Part shown: in pieces, positions 44,350-57,081 of the stretch
Layout: each line of letters opens with the position of its first letter
Position numbering within the stretch: the stretch's first letter is position 1
Assembly: GCF_013368755.1 (NCBI RefSeq)
Contig: NC_049561.1
Span: 124,001 to 188,000 of the forward strand
DNA length: 64,000 bases
Reading direction: 5' to 3'
From: Talaromyces rugulosus
Taxonomy: Eukaryota > Ascomycota > Eurotiomycetes > Eurotiales > Trichocomaceae
Program-made: the position numbers and the translations under genes
The notes under the pieces: model-generated
What the model was told of the DNA's origin: nothing
The model's database searches: none
What the model saw: only the letters and a program-made list of their open reading frames with translations

Positions 44350-46376
44350 CTGTGTTAATTGGGGTGGCTTGTCAGATGCCGGGATTTAGAGTGCCACGTG
44401 GCAGACGTCGAGCTGATTGAGCATCACCTTATCCATGCCCTGAGAGTCGACAAAACTTATATTCTCAAGCTTACTGCAACGAGTCCAGGCCGTTCCCAAA
44501 AGCCACACGAACCAACTAAGCAACAGGAGTATTAGCCCACCTACGAGAGTATGATCCGCGCTCTCGACACCGTGACGTAGAAGGCTAAGGAACATGATAT
44601 TTTTTACATCCACTACAGCGGAAACGGTGCTTGAGCTGTCACTTTATTTCCTACAGAGAAGACCCTCGAGATGTAGACGAAGAGTTGGCCCTAACAGACA
44701 TCAATTATGGTGGTCGATATCTGCAAGATGTCGAGATTGCAGTCTTGTTTGACAAGATGGTCAAGAAGATGTTATACGTCTCTGCTGTTTTCGGTAGCCA
44801 ATTTTACTCTGGAGGGGATACGAAAAACGGGGTTTGCCCGAGGCATCGGAGTGCTGGATGTTACTCGACTGTCAGTGACACATCAGACATACCCCCGGAG
44901 GACACAAATTCTGCTTTAGTCGCTGAAGTATTACAGCCCTCTCAAACCCAAAGGAATTTTTGGTTGGAGCCACAGGGCTACGTGCTAATCGCGGCTTGCC
45001 TTCCAACCCAAGCGGCTTGGAAAACAGGTCTAGGTCACAGACCGCACGACCTTCTAACTTACTGGCTAATAGACTGTCTCCAAAGTGCGGCTCGAAAAGG
45101 GACACTCAGTAAACTGACACACGACATGCTACATCAGAGGGATCTAGCCTAAATTCGTGACTGGGGCAAGTTCCAAAGACCAATTGTAGATCAAATTCTA
45201 CTCCTTTTAGGTGGTAGCAAGCTCATCTTCTTCAGCACTTGGATATCTGAGGATGTCCATATTGTTGACATCACAGAAGGCCTAAAGATAGAGGCTCGAC
45301 TAGGAGCCGGCCGGGCACAAGGCGTGTGTCGAAATGACTTATATGAGATCTACCTGGGACACCGGCAAGCTCACCTAGCTCGGACATCCCTTGGCAAAGG
45401 TATCTGTTACTTAGGTTTTCGAGCTAGAGTCAATGGCCAGATTCGACGAAGGACCTGAGTACGGCCAGGTAATCACTTCTACATACCATGCTGTTCTAGT
45501 GCAGAGGTATATTGATAGATGAACTAGTATAAAGCTCCAATACCAGACAAATGCCGACGCAGCTCAAATACCACGACTTGAGCTTGCCAAATCCATCACG
45601 GTGGATGAACTCAGCAGATACAAATTGCTGGATCACACCTGCAACACCATTCCCTACCTACCAGTCTACGAACATTCTAACTCGGTACTCGCCGTTGCTG
45701 CTCAACTAGGACACTTTTATTGATGCCCAGATCTGAAAAATCCCGATAAGTCCGACGAAGAGTTTTCGTTTTCACTTGACACCCCGAAGTGAGTTTTCAA
45801 ACAATTATTTAGTACTTCCTCTAGTACCGATTCGTTAGGCGGCCATAAGAAGGTCGCGAACGTTCATATTATCCCCGAGGGAGAGAGCTATACGATGTCG
45901 TTCGAAAACAAGTCTTCTCATACGCTCTATCTGACCATGTTTTATTTCCAGCCATCGTGGGACATTGGCCAAGTCCACTCAACGACTGGTAATTTCGAAG
46001 AGATCAGCTATTCTGCCTACGATCGGGACATCGGTGACTTTGTCCCAGAACTTCTCAACAACCTTCTTTCTGCTTCACCCGTCATCGATAGATTTAAAGC
46101 TTTCGTCACGAAGCAGCCTACGTCCTTTAGGTCTCTCGTCATGGAGGATATTAATGATCGATGGGATCCAGTTTCCATTTCTACTTCGAGAGCCACTGAG
46201 CATCGCCTCCTTCAGCAGCTGTCTGTCCGAAACAGCATTCATCCAGTCGCAGTACCACGAGATAACTCCCTACCAGGGCCCAGACGCCAATTGGCAGACC
46301 TGCGAGATTACGAGATGCATGGTTCCACACGATAGCGATCTCGCAGCCATCAGACTCCCGGCTGACTTAATTTGAG
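44350..46376 (+). pseudogene. Caspase-like (peptidase C14) protein pseudogene
   Basis: A long decayed gene for a fungal caspase-domain protein. Recognisable blocks are VELIEHHLIHALRVDKTYIL near 44410, MIRALDTVT and DIFYIHYSGNGA near 44600, LTDINYGGRYLQDVEIAVL near 44690, FWLEPQGYVLIAACLPTQ near 44960, and RDWGKFQRPIVDQIL near 45160. A C-terminal beta-rich part includes the frame 45895-46335 (TKQPTSFRSLVMEDI). Stops and frame changes interrupt it many times, for example TAG near 44510 and 44577 and TGA near 44625. The catalytic His motif HYSGHG reads HYSGNG, and the DxCHSGG-like Cys motif reads VFGSQFYSGG, so both catalytic residues are gone. Confidence 0.82.
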
Positions 46377-46953
46377 TAGGTTTTTTATCTTCGTGTTTTA
46401 CGTATCACTGTACAGAATTAATAAGAACTAGAGCGGTACCCCTTCGTCAACTATGGCAACATCCTCAATATCCATGGTGTTATGGCTGATAGGTATCTCT
46501 AGCCAGACCTGGCACTATGTAATAAGCGCGGGTCTATTTAAGATTGTTTATATACTAGATAGCTTTTCTGTTATAAGAAAGTAACAATACCTATATTATT
46601 ATGAGAATCACTTATCCTTACCAGCACAATGTTACCTACCGCCTCTGACGAGGAACCGCTGCGTGGGCAGCCATCCGGGCATGGTTCCATCCCTGAATCT
46701 AAGATAAGTTCATGATTACTCCAATACAAATGAAATTTCCTCAAAAGTCTCATCGCTGAGGTACCAACTAGGGTATTGTCTTAACACTAGCTGACAGTAG
46801 CCATTCCAAAGCCCACATGTCTAGCTGTTTAAACCAGGTTATCATCACGGAAACGAAATATCCACTGCATCTTTGCCTTTATTCATATAAATGAGCCGGT
46901 GTCTGAATCTTCAGTAGAGGCCACGTATCACTCCCGATTTCCGAGTATGGTTA
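46377..46953. other. Intergenic
   Basis: About 580 bp between the caspase-like relic and the 3' end of the terpene synthase. No gene seen. Confidence 0.5.
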
Positions 46954-48534
46954 TTATTCGGTCGCGCCATATCGCCTCGTTTGTAGGCTGAAATTTGATG
47001 AGTCAAATACTGCAAGGCAAGGAGTTAGTATCTTACCTCCAAGTGAGATTTCCAGTACAGTAGTACTTTGCCCCGTCGATAAACCTTTGTAATTGTTGCC
47101 GGAGAATGCTATCATCTCCATATCGATCCAAGAGTCTCGCTTCGGCTGCGTCGAATCTTTCGATCATGGATGCCACGAACTCGATAGTCTTTTCCATTGC
47201 AGCATCTATACTGCCAAGTTCGATATACATTATTGGAATTACGCTGTCGATCGCATCCCGAGCCTTAAAAACGTGTCACTAATTATAGGTAGAAAGTAAA
47301 GGGAATGGGTGAGTGCTCGTACGATTTCCTTTTTCAGAGAGAGCATGTCGTTGACACTAATCAACAGTCAGTTTATCCCGTAGACGAAGCAAGTAAGAAA
47401 GAGCCTGACGCTGAAATAATTATATTGGTTAGTTGCCAGATTTCTTTCATATCCGCGTCTCCGAATATTTCTACAGGAAGTTCCATATCTCCATAGGCAT
47501 ATCTGCGAATTATTATTTTTTAGCTTAGGAGTGCTCATGAACTTCAACGGCACAGGTGTTTAGCTGAGTAACTCACTCATTTATGGCGAGACAGATGAAA
47601 ACGGCGCTAGCGCCAAGACGATAGTTCCAGAACTCAGCAACAGATGGGAGTCGGTCATTGTTGAGCCGTATATGTTGTTCTTGTTCAGACTGCTTCATAA
47701 ATTCCTTCATTTCATCAAAGACCATCTTTCGCTGTGCTATTATTGTATGACACCAGTTAGAAAATTAATGAATATGTCGAGGTTGCCAGAGCATACTTAA
47801 ACTGCAGGAGTCGCGAATTGTAACACCAATCACTTCAAAGCCCCGTATAATAGAGCTCCGTGGCTCAGGGTCTTTTTGGTCTTCGGGTGCTAGGCCAAGG
47901 CAATACTCGACGTATTGTATGGTATCTAGGCGAAACTTTTGCGCACTTTCCCAGTCCTCCCACATCGATCCGGTAGCATTGTCAATTTCTAAACATGAAA
48001 TCAACTCTACTCAATAGACATCTAAGTGTCGTACATACCATCGTCCCAAATAAAAAGCTACATAAAGTAATTCAAATGTCAGTTCAAGTCCAAGAATTGG
48101 AGAAAAAAATTAATATAATTAATTGAAATTTCGTACCCAAATAGCCACATATGTTACAATCCGCAGGCGTGTGAAGTCTGAGGCATATGGCCACCATGTA
48201 GCCCCAAAATGTCCAAAGTCTGACGATCTGAACGCATCCAGGGCCTTGCTAGGCAATGAAAATCTATTACACGAGTTAGCAAGCCATGATAGAGTCAATA
48301 AGCCCATGTGACTCACGTATTCAGCCATGTATCCACGTCCTTTCGTAGTTTATCCAGCTCTGGGCTGACTTTAGAAGGCCAGTGTGAAAAAAGTGGAATG
48401 AGGTCTGGAACTGGGATTCTCTGAGTTCGTAGCGCTGCTAGGACTTGCTTTCTTGTCACCCGAGTCTCTGTAGTAGAAATGGGCGATAAAGATGGCAGTG
48501 CACTTGTCGAGGGGTATACTTGGAGTGAGCCCAT
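46954..48534 (-). CDS. Class I terpene synthase (probable sesquiterpene synthase)
   Basis: Nine exons (48317-48534, 48137-48263, 48039-48057, 47797-47988, 47577-47736, 47410-47502, 47323-47356, 47037-47263, 46954-46987) give 367 residues with every junction in frame. The metal-binding motifs are complete: Asp-rich WDDEID (Asp120, 121, 124) and the NSE triad NDMLSLKKE (Asn272, Ser276, Glu280). The C-terminus NLTWSLQTRRYG holds the Arg-Tyr pair typical of the family. The size and motifs fit a fungal cyclase acting on farnesyl diphosphate with magnesium in the cytosol. The P450 on the same strand, 1.2 kb upstream, is the obvious partner. The product skeleton cannot be predicted. The intron inside the NSE exon region has a weak GTCAGG donor. 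Confidence 0.93.
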
Positions 48535-49739
48535 AGTAAATAACAAAACCGTGCAACTACAGTATGTTTAAGGTTGCTAAAAACAGTCTGGCGTTAACGA
48601 AAATGCTCGTTTATGGCCCAACTATGGTTCGGGATAGTTTATTGATATCATAAAAATCGAAGTGCGTTTGCCGCGGTATTTAGTATAACTACGAGTCAGG
48701 ATGACTGACAAGTGTTAAAGACGTTCGTCAGCACCAAACAAAGACTCGGTACTTATCTTTCATTTGTTTGTAACCTTATTACGGGGTAATTACTTTAGAT
48801 ATCGTCATTAGGTAGCTATCTAAGGCTACTGATGACTAGGATTTGAAATTGACAAGACCCCAAGTGGACCATGTTATTGAAAGATCAACAAAGTTGCCCA
48901 CTTTGATGGGAACAGTAAACTTCATAACTTCCACCGGTTACATATGGCCCCCAACGACATCTGGAAGCTGGCCAATAACTTGTGACAGGAAATTGGGGTT
49001 ACTTTGAAATATAACTAGGGGTTCTCAGTAAAAAAGACCCTAATGTAAAATATTGCTAAAGTGTGCGTTTCTTTGCTCTGTATATATAGTACAAGCTTAC
49101 GACGGGACAAACAATCGTTGTTTTGTATTTCAAGGGAAGATGAGGAAGGTGAATACCATTGCTATGCTAATCACAACGTTAGGAACAATAATTAACTAAT
49201 AATGGCGTAATTTGGCCACGAAAATTGGCTTTAAGCGATCACACTCTTCCTTTCAAAGCCAATGAACAATCTGTTTTAGGCACGAGTTTCTCCGTACGAG
49301 AGCGCCTGTCGAAGGTCATGATCGACAGATCCACAAAATTACAGTACTAGTAAAATACTATTGGATACCGTTTAAGAAATTTAGTACACGGGTTAGATCC
49401 TCTTATGTTACCTCTACTCCTTTTAAAAATATTCGGATTGATACTAACCGTGCCACCGCTTCGGGTGAACCGGCTCAACGAGGATTTCAACGTGGATTTT
49501 TATTTTGTATGGGATCCATACAAGTTATAAAAAAAATTCATACAACCTCCCCAGAAGGAATTTATGGCTTATTGCGCTGGTCCTAGGGGACTCGGTTAAG
49601 AAATAATCGGTGTCTGGAATGCTGAAAGCCAGAATGCATTCTAGGGTGCACTACAACGGACCTATATCGGACGCTAAACTTTCAAAGACTGGGATATGAA
49701 GTTCTTGATGACTCGTTGCCATCCGTGTTTATATCATCG
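48535..49739. other. Intergenic, terpene synthase promoter
   Basis: About 1.2 kb between the P450 3' end and the terpene synthase start, both on the minus strand. No coding sequence recognised. Confidence 0.5.
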
Positions 49740-51830
49740 TTAAGATCGCTCCCCGACTACTTTAACCCGGATACCTTGACTTTCCAAACGAGCTTCAGTA
49801 AGGAAACAGTCTCGAACAGTCTCCACGTCTCGTTTAAACGTCGTATCAAAAAGCTGTAAATCGAAACGACGGAATATGGCTGCCATGGCCAGATAGATCT
49901 CGGCTTGAGCGAAGCTACGAATAATGGGTTAGCCAGCTACATCGACAAATATGCTAATATTGAAAACAGGGTGGGGAAGAGAGGAGATACTTACTGCTGC
50001 CCAACACACATTCGTGTACCACGGCCAAAGGGAACATAGTAGCGTTCTAGCTGAACGCCATCCTCGCGCTTCTCAAGCCAACGCTCCGGTTTGAAAACGT
50101 CTGCATCGGGGAAGTACTTTTCGTCGTGCATAACCTGGTGGATACTCATACCGACTGGGGTCTGATAATTTGTTAGACATGGGAAGTAGAACGGAATAAT
50201 ACTAGTCTACTTACACCGGCCGGGATGACCCATTCCTTATATTGTAAAGGCGTGTCGCTAATTAAAGGCAGCCTGGAAGCCGCCAAGCCAACAATGCGCA
50301 TGGTTTCTTTGACAACCGCAGTCTGTTAATTTTGTTAGCAATTAGAAATCTTTGGAAACTGATATCTCTGTGTCTTTGCATTTCTTCATGAGGAAACCCG
50401 GGCATGAATGAATCAAAACCACTAAGGGGAAAGTGGACAATAAAACAAGGATGACTTTTCAAATAGAGTTGACGTACTAGGAATGGAAGAGTTTCAAGCT
50501 CTGCAAGTTCTGGCAGTTTATTGCGATCTGGCATAATGGTGTCCAATTCTTTGCAGAGTAATCGAAGATCTTCTGGTTTGGTGAGTAGATAATATGTCCC
50601 AATCGCCAGCGTACGGGCTATGGGGTCACCGCCTGCTGTGATTGCCAGGAAGCCATCTTGAGACAGGCGATCAACACTCTTCTCATCCTCTGGAAGGCCA
50701 CTGTAGAGGATACCATTAAAGACATCCGGCGCCCTAGTCTGCTTAACTGGGTCCTTTCTCTCAGATTTTACTGTCTTGTTCCATCGAGACCACGAATCCT
50801 CTGACCTGGCGTGCATTTGCTGTGTTAAAATATGTTAGCATAAGTTCATTCCTGTAGAATGGCTGGTTGTTCCCTCACTCTATGTAGCATCAACATGGGG
50901 AGCACTGAGGGGTATATTAATTTAACCATCCACGGTTTCAGCATAAATAGCCACGGTAGTGCGTCGGGAAATTGTTTGAAGAATGGAGTAACCACGGCGA
51001 CAGCGTTCATAGTATGCATAAATTCCATTGCCTTGTCTTCAGAATCAGAAAGCCCTAAAGAGCCACCGAAGCCTGGTTTTGTTTATCAGCTGGTCTATGT
51101 TCAAGCGAACTGGGACGCGTAACAACACACCATAGATACCCAGCAAATCCGTTGCAAAAGCTAACAAAGTCGCCCTCAGGTTTATAGCTTTCCCCGAAAC
51201 ATACAGTTCATGGAACTGGCTGCTGAGCTTCTCAACGCTTGTACGCATGACTGACTGGGCCTGCACAACATTTCCTCTTCCGAAGTAGGATGCCACAGGT
51301 GCCTTTCTGACGCGGTGAACATGATGATCAATAGTCCCGAAAACTGCCGTAATATTAACCTAGAGCTTTTCAAAGCTTTTAGTAGCAACGTACCTCCCAA
51401 TGGAGTTCCTACAAGATTGGCCGCCGGCGGATACTTATGCCTAATGGCCCCTCCTGCTGCATTCAAAGTGTCATACCAATTTGGATCGGCCACCTGAAGC
51501 TCGTCTGGGTTGATTCTGACAATGGGGCCTAATGTAAGAAGACAGTCGTTAGAACGTCGTCTGTTTTCATCTTGGCCAGGCAACCTGACCGTATTTCTTG
51601 TGCATGCGATACGTTTCCCACAAAAATTGACCCCCTGGCGCCTTGATGCAATCGTAATAAAACTCATACCATTTCGTCGCAGCAGCCAGCTTTGGACCAG
51701 GGAACCTAGCAAGTGGATGAAGAGTCAGACGATATATGACCAACCCCACGCCATATAGCAGTGCTGCAGCAAATGCCAAGCCAACGGCTGCTCCAATGGA
51801 GACAGGGCAAGTAGTTTTAAAAAACTCCAT
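49740..51830 (-). CDS. Cytochrome P450 monooxygenase
   Basis: Eight exons (51590-51830, 51394-51528, 51131-51343, 50879-51072, 50478-50819, 50215-50322, 49995-50161, 49740-49914) give 524 residues in one continuous frame. There is an N-terminal membrane anchor (about residues 8-33), then the hinge [13 protein letters not shown]. The oxygen-binding helix reads [15 protein letters not shown], the ExxR motif is ETMR (Glu381/Arg384), PERWLEKR follows, and the heme loop is [10 protein letters not shown] with Cys463. The anchor implies the ER membrane. It resembles fungal secondary-metabolism P450s and most likely oxidises the terpene made by the neighbouring cyclase. The intron at 50323-50477 is longer than the others. 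The start is the ATG at 51828-51830. Confidence 0.93.
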
Positions 51831-53533
51831 TATTATCGACGACAGGATGTTCACCCAAGCCTGCTAAAACTGTTTCAACGGCGGGTTAATGAGAAGGGAA
51901 ATATCTTGCAAAACACAAATGATAATCTGGCGCGTGCTCATTTTTTCATCCACACATCGCAAAAACTCTGATAGGCTGTACATTCCATAAGAGTGTACAA
52001 ACATAGTGGTTAGTGTTGATGCATCCATGTTACAGTCGGCAGATAGTAGGCGTGCATATAGCCCCCAAACAACTAGTGTAAATAGCTGATGTGCCGGCAG
52101 TACTCTGTATATTGTGTAGGATAAACATCCTGTATTATTGCGTTGCTAGTATGGTGGTAGCCAGTTACATGGTGTATGATACAGGACGAACGTACGTTAG
52201 TATGTTGATCATAGGCGGATCGTGGCGTACATGGAGTGATCCCCACTAAAAGATGCATTAGTAATTTATTATATGGGCAAAATAGCAGATGACCTAGCGG
52301 TGTCTCTAAAAGTCCGAACTTTAAAAAGTTACAGGGTCGAATTTCAGCACTAACATGCGTTACATGGCGGATCAATAAGGGGATGTATGGACTATGGCTT
52401 AGGTGTACCAACTTCTACCATGTTGTCGACTAGGGGGCCAACAGCATCAGAAATCCTGTTTAGGCTGCGTATGTAACTAGTAATGTGGATGGTCTCAGGT
52501 GCCCGAAGAATAGCTATGCTTTGTTTCGAGGCGCTAGCATTATTCAAGATCTATAATACTTACCTATGTCGAAGTCTCGTATAGAGAACATTTTCAGGTA
52601 ATGCGGAGTAAGCACTCGGTACACCAGTGTGGCCAAATTCTTGCTATAACAGTGAACTTGGTGCACCATGCTACCTAGCTGAGCGCTATTCGCTTCATTT
52701 CTGACTTAAAGGCTAACGGTCGAGTTGGCTAGAGCAAAATCCCGCGAACATCAGTCGATCTTTCTTCCCACGTTGGCCCGGCGTCCTGTTACTAGATTCA
52801 CACCAACTGTTCAACTGTACATCATTCATCAGCATTATAGCACTCTCGCCACCTCGGTACGGAGTACAACCAGGCGTCCACAGGGTGTCACACTGACGAA
52901 AACAATACTTTTCTAGGCATAGTTTGTCAGTGAGCTAGTACGTAGTAGCGCTTTGTATATCTGCTTTGCGGTTCATGGCGCACTCGGAGGTAGATGCAAC
53001 GCCGAGCAATGAGCACTATGAAGCGCTAGGCCTGGCCTCTGGAGACATCCGGAGAGCTTGGCAGTAGATCACGGTGGAGCGAAAATCCCGGCAGGCCCGG
53101 AAAGCCAAAAAAACGGAGAATGGCCAGAGCCAAGACATGCCTGGGGCCAAGTTACGGATTACGGAGTACATCCGAGGGATTTGGGCCCTGTATTTGAAAT
53201 ACGCGCACATTTCTACCAATAGGGTCGTCTCTTTCTCTTGCTTTCTAACAGTTCAAGTATGCCTAGCCATTTCATACATGACAAAACACCGTAAGATTAT
53301 TAGGATTTCTTTGTCTATCCAGCCCCTCTTTCAACATTTCTGCAAGGAGCTCTTGGCCCAATTTTCAATTGTCAGTGTCAACAACTGACGTCAAACACGT
53401 GACGAGACACCTTTATCATGGCAGCATAGTTCACAGCGGCACATGTTATTAAGACTGACCACGTCTTTTACTTGTAGGCCCACTTGAAGATAGTTGCAAT
53501 TATAGCTAGCCATAAGATTATTACAGCGAGATT
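51831..53533. other. Intergenic between P450 and GMC oxidoreductase
   Basis: About 1.7 kb. No supported gene. A short stretch at 52977-53068 reads HYEALGL...DIRRAWQ, faintly like the start of a J-domain, but is too short to call. TACGGAGTA occurs at 52858-52866 and 53160-53168. Confidence 0.45.
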
Positions 53534-55325
53534 ATGGCCACCTTAGACTCCCAAGTATTCGATATTATTGTTGTGGGTGGTGGCACAGCGGGCTGTGTGG
53601 TAGCGTCAAGACTACAACAGCGCAAGCCAACTCTCTCCATTTTGGTCCTCGAAGCTGGAGAAGATCTATCCAAGAACCCTGATGTGTACTCTCCACAAGT
53701 TGGAGTACAGCTTTTGGGCTCGGATGCAGATTGGAAATATAGCAGTGTACCCCAAGCCAATTTAAACGGAAGATCCATATACTACCAGGCTGGAAAAGGA
53801 CTGTCTGGTAGTGCGGCAGTGAACACTGGTAGGAGAACCTTTCCTGTCGCAGTTTCAACGTTATTGACTTTATAATCTTTTGATTAGGCGGATGGGTTCG
53901 TGGAGATGCGCAAGACTACGACGAGTGGGCGCGTCTGGTATCAGATCAACGCTGGAGCTATCAAGGTTTACTGCCTTACTTCAGGAGAACCGAGCACCAC
54001 TACGATGAGAACGACGATCGCCTACAACATGGGTTTGAGGGACCTATTCACACCTCCTCTGTGTCGTCAAGTGGCCGCCAATACCCGCTGCGAGAGATAT
54101 CGTGTAAAGCTTGGTCCAGTATAGGGCTGAAAGTTGTTGACGACGCAAACAACGGCCACCCCCAAGGCATTGCCGAGTTGGTTAGCAACTGGGCTGACGG
54201 TAGACGACAATTGCCAAGTGAAGTTTATCCACAGAACGGGGTAAAGTTTCTAACTGGCGTACTTGTCAGGCGGATAGTTCTCGATCACAGCCAGAATGCT
54301 ACCGGCGTCGAAATGGCAGATGGCAAGACATATTCGGTCAGGGTCGGGGGAGAAGTGATTGTTTCTGCAGGTGCCTTACGAACTCCACAGGTACTATTAC
54401 TGTCTGGAATTGGAAACACAAAGGAACTTTCCAAGTATGATATCCCAGTGAACATCCACCTTCCTGAAGTTGGGCACAACCTCCATGACCACCTCATGGT
54501 CTTTCGATATTGGAAGCTTCGGGAGCCAGAGAAGGGCGTCGCGCTTGGGTCGCCGCTTTTTGACGGACCGAACTTCGAGAAAGGGGTACCCCCAGAAGAC
54601 TGGTTGGTGACCACAACTGTCCCTTCGGCCGGCCTACAGTCTGCCTTGGAAAAGGATGAAGGTGGTTCCGTCGGGCCCAGCCACCCTCTAGTTGCAGGCC
54701 CTCGGAGTCATTTAGAACTAGCCACCATATATGCGGCGTTTGGAGGGGAAGTGGTTGGACTCGACATTCCAATGGATGGTACAGCGATCATGAACTTCTA
54801 CATGATCTGTCTACCAACGTCCCGCGGCAATGTTTCTCTCAACTCGAGTGATCCTGCTGACGCCCCGGTGATCGATCCCAAATTCTGTGGCACAGAAACC
54901 GATCGATACGTTATGAGGGAAGGGTGGAGGCTACTGTCTAAGCTTATGTTCGAAACCCCAGAAGGCACGAATCTCGTTGCGGGGGAGATTGTCCCTCAAG
55001 GCCATGAGCCGCTTGCATCAGATGCCCCTGATCACCTCATTGACGCGCGTGTGCGCATGGGCGGTATGACGGCCCCTCATCCTGCAGGTACTGCAAGCAT
55101 GGGTACCGTTGTCGATAGCTCCTTGCGCGTTCGAGGAGCACGGAATGTGCGAGTAGTGGATGCCAGTGTGGTAAGTTGGTTATATGATCTGTCAACCAAC
55201 ACAACTCGACTTACTTTGTGTGCTTCTAGATTCCAGTGCCCCTAGCATCTCATTACCAAGCCGCTGTTTACGCTATTGCCGAGCAGGCTGCCGATATCAT
55301 TCTTGAAGAAAACCAAACCTTATAG
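53534..55325 (+). CDS. GMC-family FAD oxidoreductase
   Basis: Three exons (53534-53828, 53888-55170, 55230-55325) give 557 residues. The FAD-binding IIVVGGGTAGCVVASRLQ lies near residue 11, GKGLSGSAAVNTGGWVRG across intron 1 near 95, the second GMC signature GALRTPQVLLLSGIG near 280, and the active-site block APHPAGTASMG plus PLASHYQAAVYAIAEQAAD at the C-terminus with the catalytic His. There is no signal peptide, so it is probably cytosolic or peroxisomal. The family oxidises alcohols (choline, glucose, aryl alcohols) and also acts in metabolite pathways. It lies 1.7 kb from the terpene synthase/P450 pair and could belong with it, but this is only proximity. Confidence 0.94.
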
Positions 55326-57081
55326 TCGGACCCCAGCCCAACAACTATCCCGTATATGCCAGGTAGGTGTCATCGGTCGAACACGCAACTGCCGACGATC
55401 ATCGTGGAACGCAGAAATATGCCAGTTACGGTAAAGCTGGAAGAAATCCGACTAAAATAGTAATAGTTGTAAGCTTGTAACATCACCTGCATAATTTCGT
55501 TACATGCTTTTCAATGACTATGTACTGTACTTGTTATGTTGTCGGAATTACCACTCCACACACACACACACACCCAATTTATTCGTGAGATACGCTTTGT
55601 GTGAGGAATTTTCAAAGTACTGCGTAATAATTTATTAATACAACAAGCGTTGTGTGTAACAATCCGTAACGCGGAGTACGGGCCACCCAGCAAAGACCCA
55701 TTAGGTGGACCTACGCTAACTGTCCTGAGCAGTGAGCGTAAATGCTGAGGTGGACATAAGTCCATGCTTTTAATACCAGCTGATCTCTATAACACCCTCT
55801 CAGCGTCCAGAGGGCTTTCAAATTACGTATCACGTGGGAGTCGAAGGATGCGTTTCGGCTTCCACACATGAGACTATTGATCGGGGCCAACCCTAGTACC
55901 TTGACTGAGTATGTAGTACCTTTTAGCATTTCAATTGATATACCGAGCTCTAATTTTACCAACAAAACGATTAGGTATGATTCCGTGTACGCCGTCCGAT
56001 CTCGGATCTTCGTGGTAAGACCAGTAGTTTATAACTATTTCACCCCCCTATCGATAACTATCACGATTATATCCGTACTTCAGGGAACAGGGTCCATAGT
56101 CGGATTTTTTTTTTCATTTCGCATGTAAACTACAGTAGCAGGAGATGGGTTTAGAAGGCGATATTCTTCATCGGCGATTTAAAATACTAAATAACATTAC
56201 TCGTGGACGCGGATTATGTTCTCTGATGCTGTACCAACATGTGGATTTTAGCATTAGTAACATCCGGTGACGAGATGACAATCAATTATCATCATATTTA
56301 GTAGCACGTGATGTGTCTCCCTTTCTTATACAATCAAACATTATCCGAAGGAACACTTCGTATATGTACATAGTTCTGGCAGAGGGGCGAAATACTAGTA
56401 TACATGGAAGCTTGCAGTGACCGTGGCGAAACGTGGCGACCCTGTCGTAATAATAATCACCATACCATCCGCCCTGGAAAGGAGGATCGCATCGAGGTGC
56501 CTTACCATTACTTAATTCATATTTACAGTGTTATTGTCATTACACAGAAGTTACAAAGTATGAGAGAGAACTACACAAGAACTAGTTCTGGAAACGCCCA
56601 TAAGCAGCCCCACTAGTCTCCTCTTTTTTTTTTTTCAATCCTTGCACAAGGCATGCATAAGCTCAGAACCGGTTGGGATCGATGTTCCAATCACCAAGAT
56701 GCGCCCTCCCTCCACGAGTGACATTCGACTACCACATAGCCCACATTGTTGTAGTTCCAGGACCCCCACAGGTCGAACTAGCAAAATGGTAGAAGATGTT
56801 GTTGTGACATCGTTGGGGTTCTCTCTCCTTGGCCTGGTATCCTTATCAATTGATAGCCTTCGAGAACAATCAGGCCTGGATGACATCTGGACTCAACACC
56901 ACGATCCTTTACAAAGAATATCCAAGACCCCCAGTGTCTTCATCTCATCTACCTATTCTCAATACTACTCGAGACGTCTCACCTCTGATTGCTCGCGCTC
57001 TATTTATTTGCGGCTGTATTCTCTCCATTATTACCAATACCTTTCCAAACGAAGTGCGTGACGTTAATATATTTTTAATCC
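55326..57081. other. Intergenic between GMC gene and membrane protein
   Basis: About 1.75 kb; no gene supported. A short CA microsatellite is at 55557-55573. Frames at 56642-57061 and on the opposite strand look non-coding. Confidence 0.5.
55557..55573 (+). repeat. CA dinucleotide microsatellite
   Basis: About eight tandem CA units just downstream of the GMC oxidoreductase gene. Confidence 0.9.

Noticed and set aside
52977..53068. Short J-domain-like stretch (HYEALGL, DIRRAW)
   Set aside because: Too short, interrupted by a stop, no HPD motif follows. Could be chance.
56642..57061. 139-codon plus-strand frame upstream of the membrane protein
   Set aside because: No domain or signal peptide, and it ends just before the well-supported gene; probably leader or promoter DNA.
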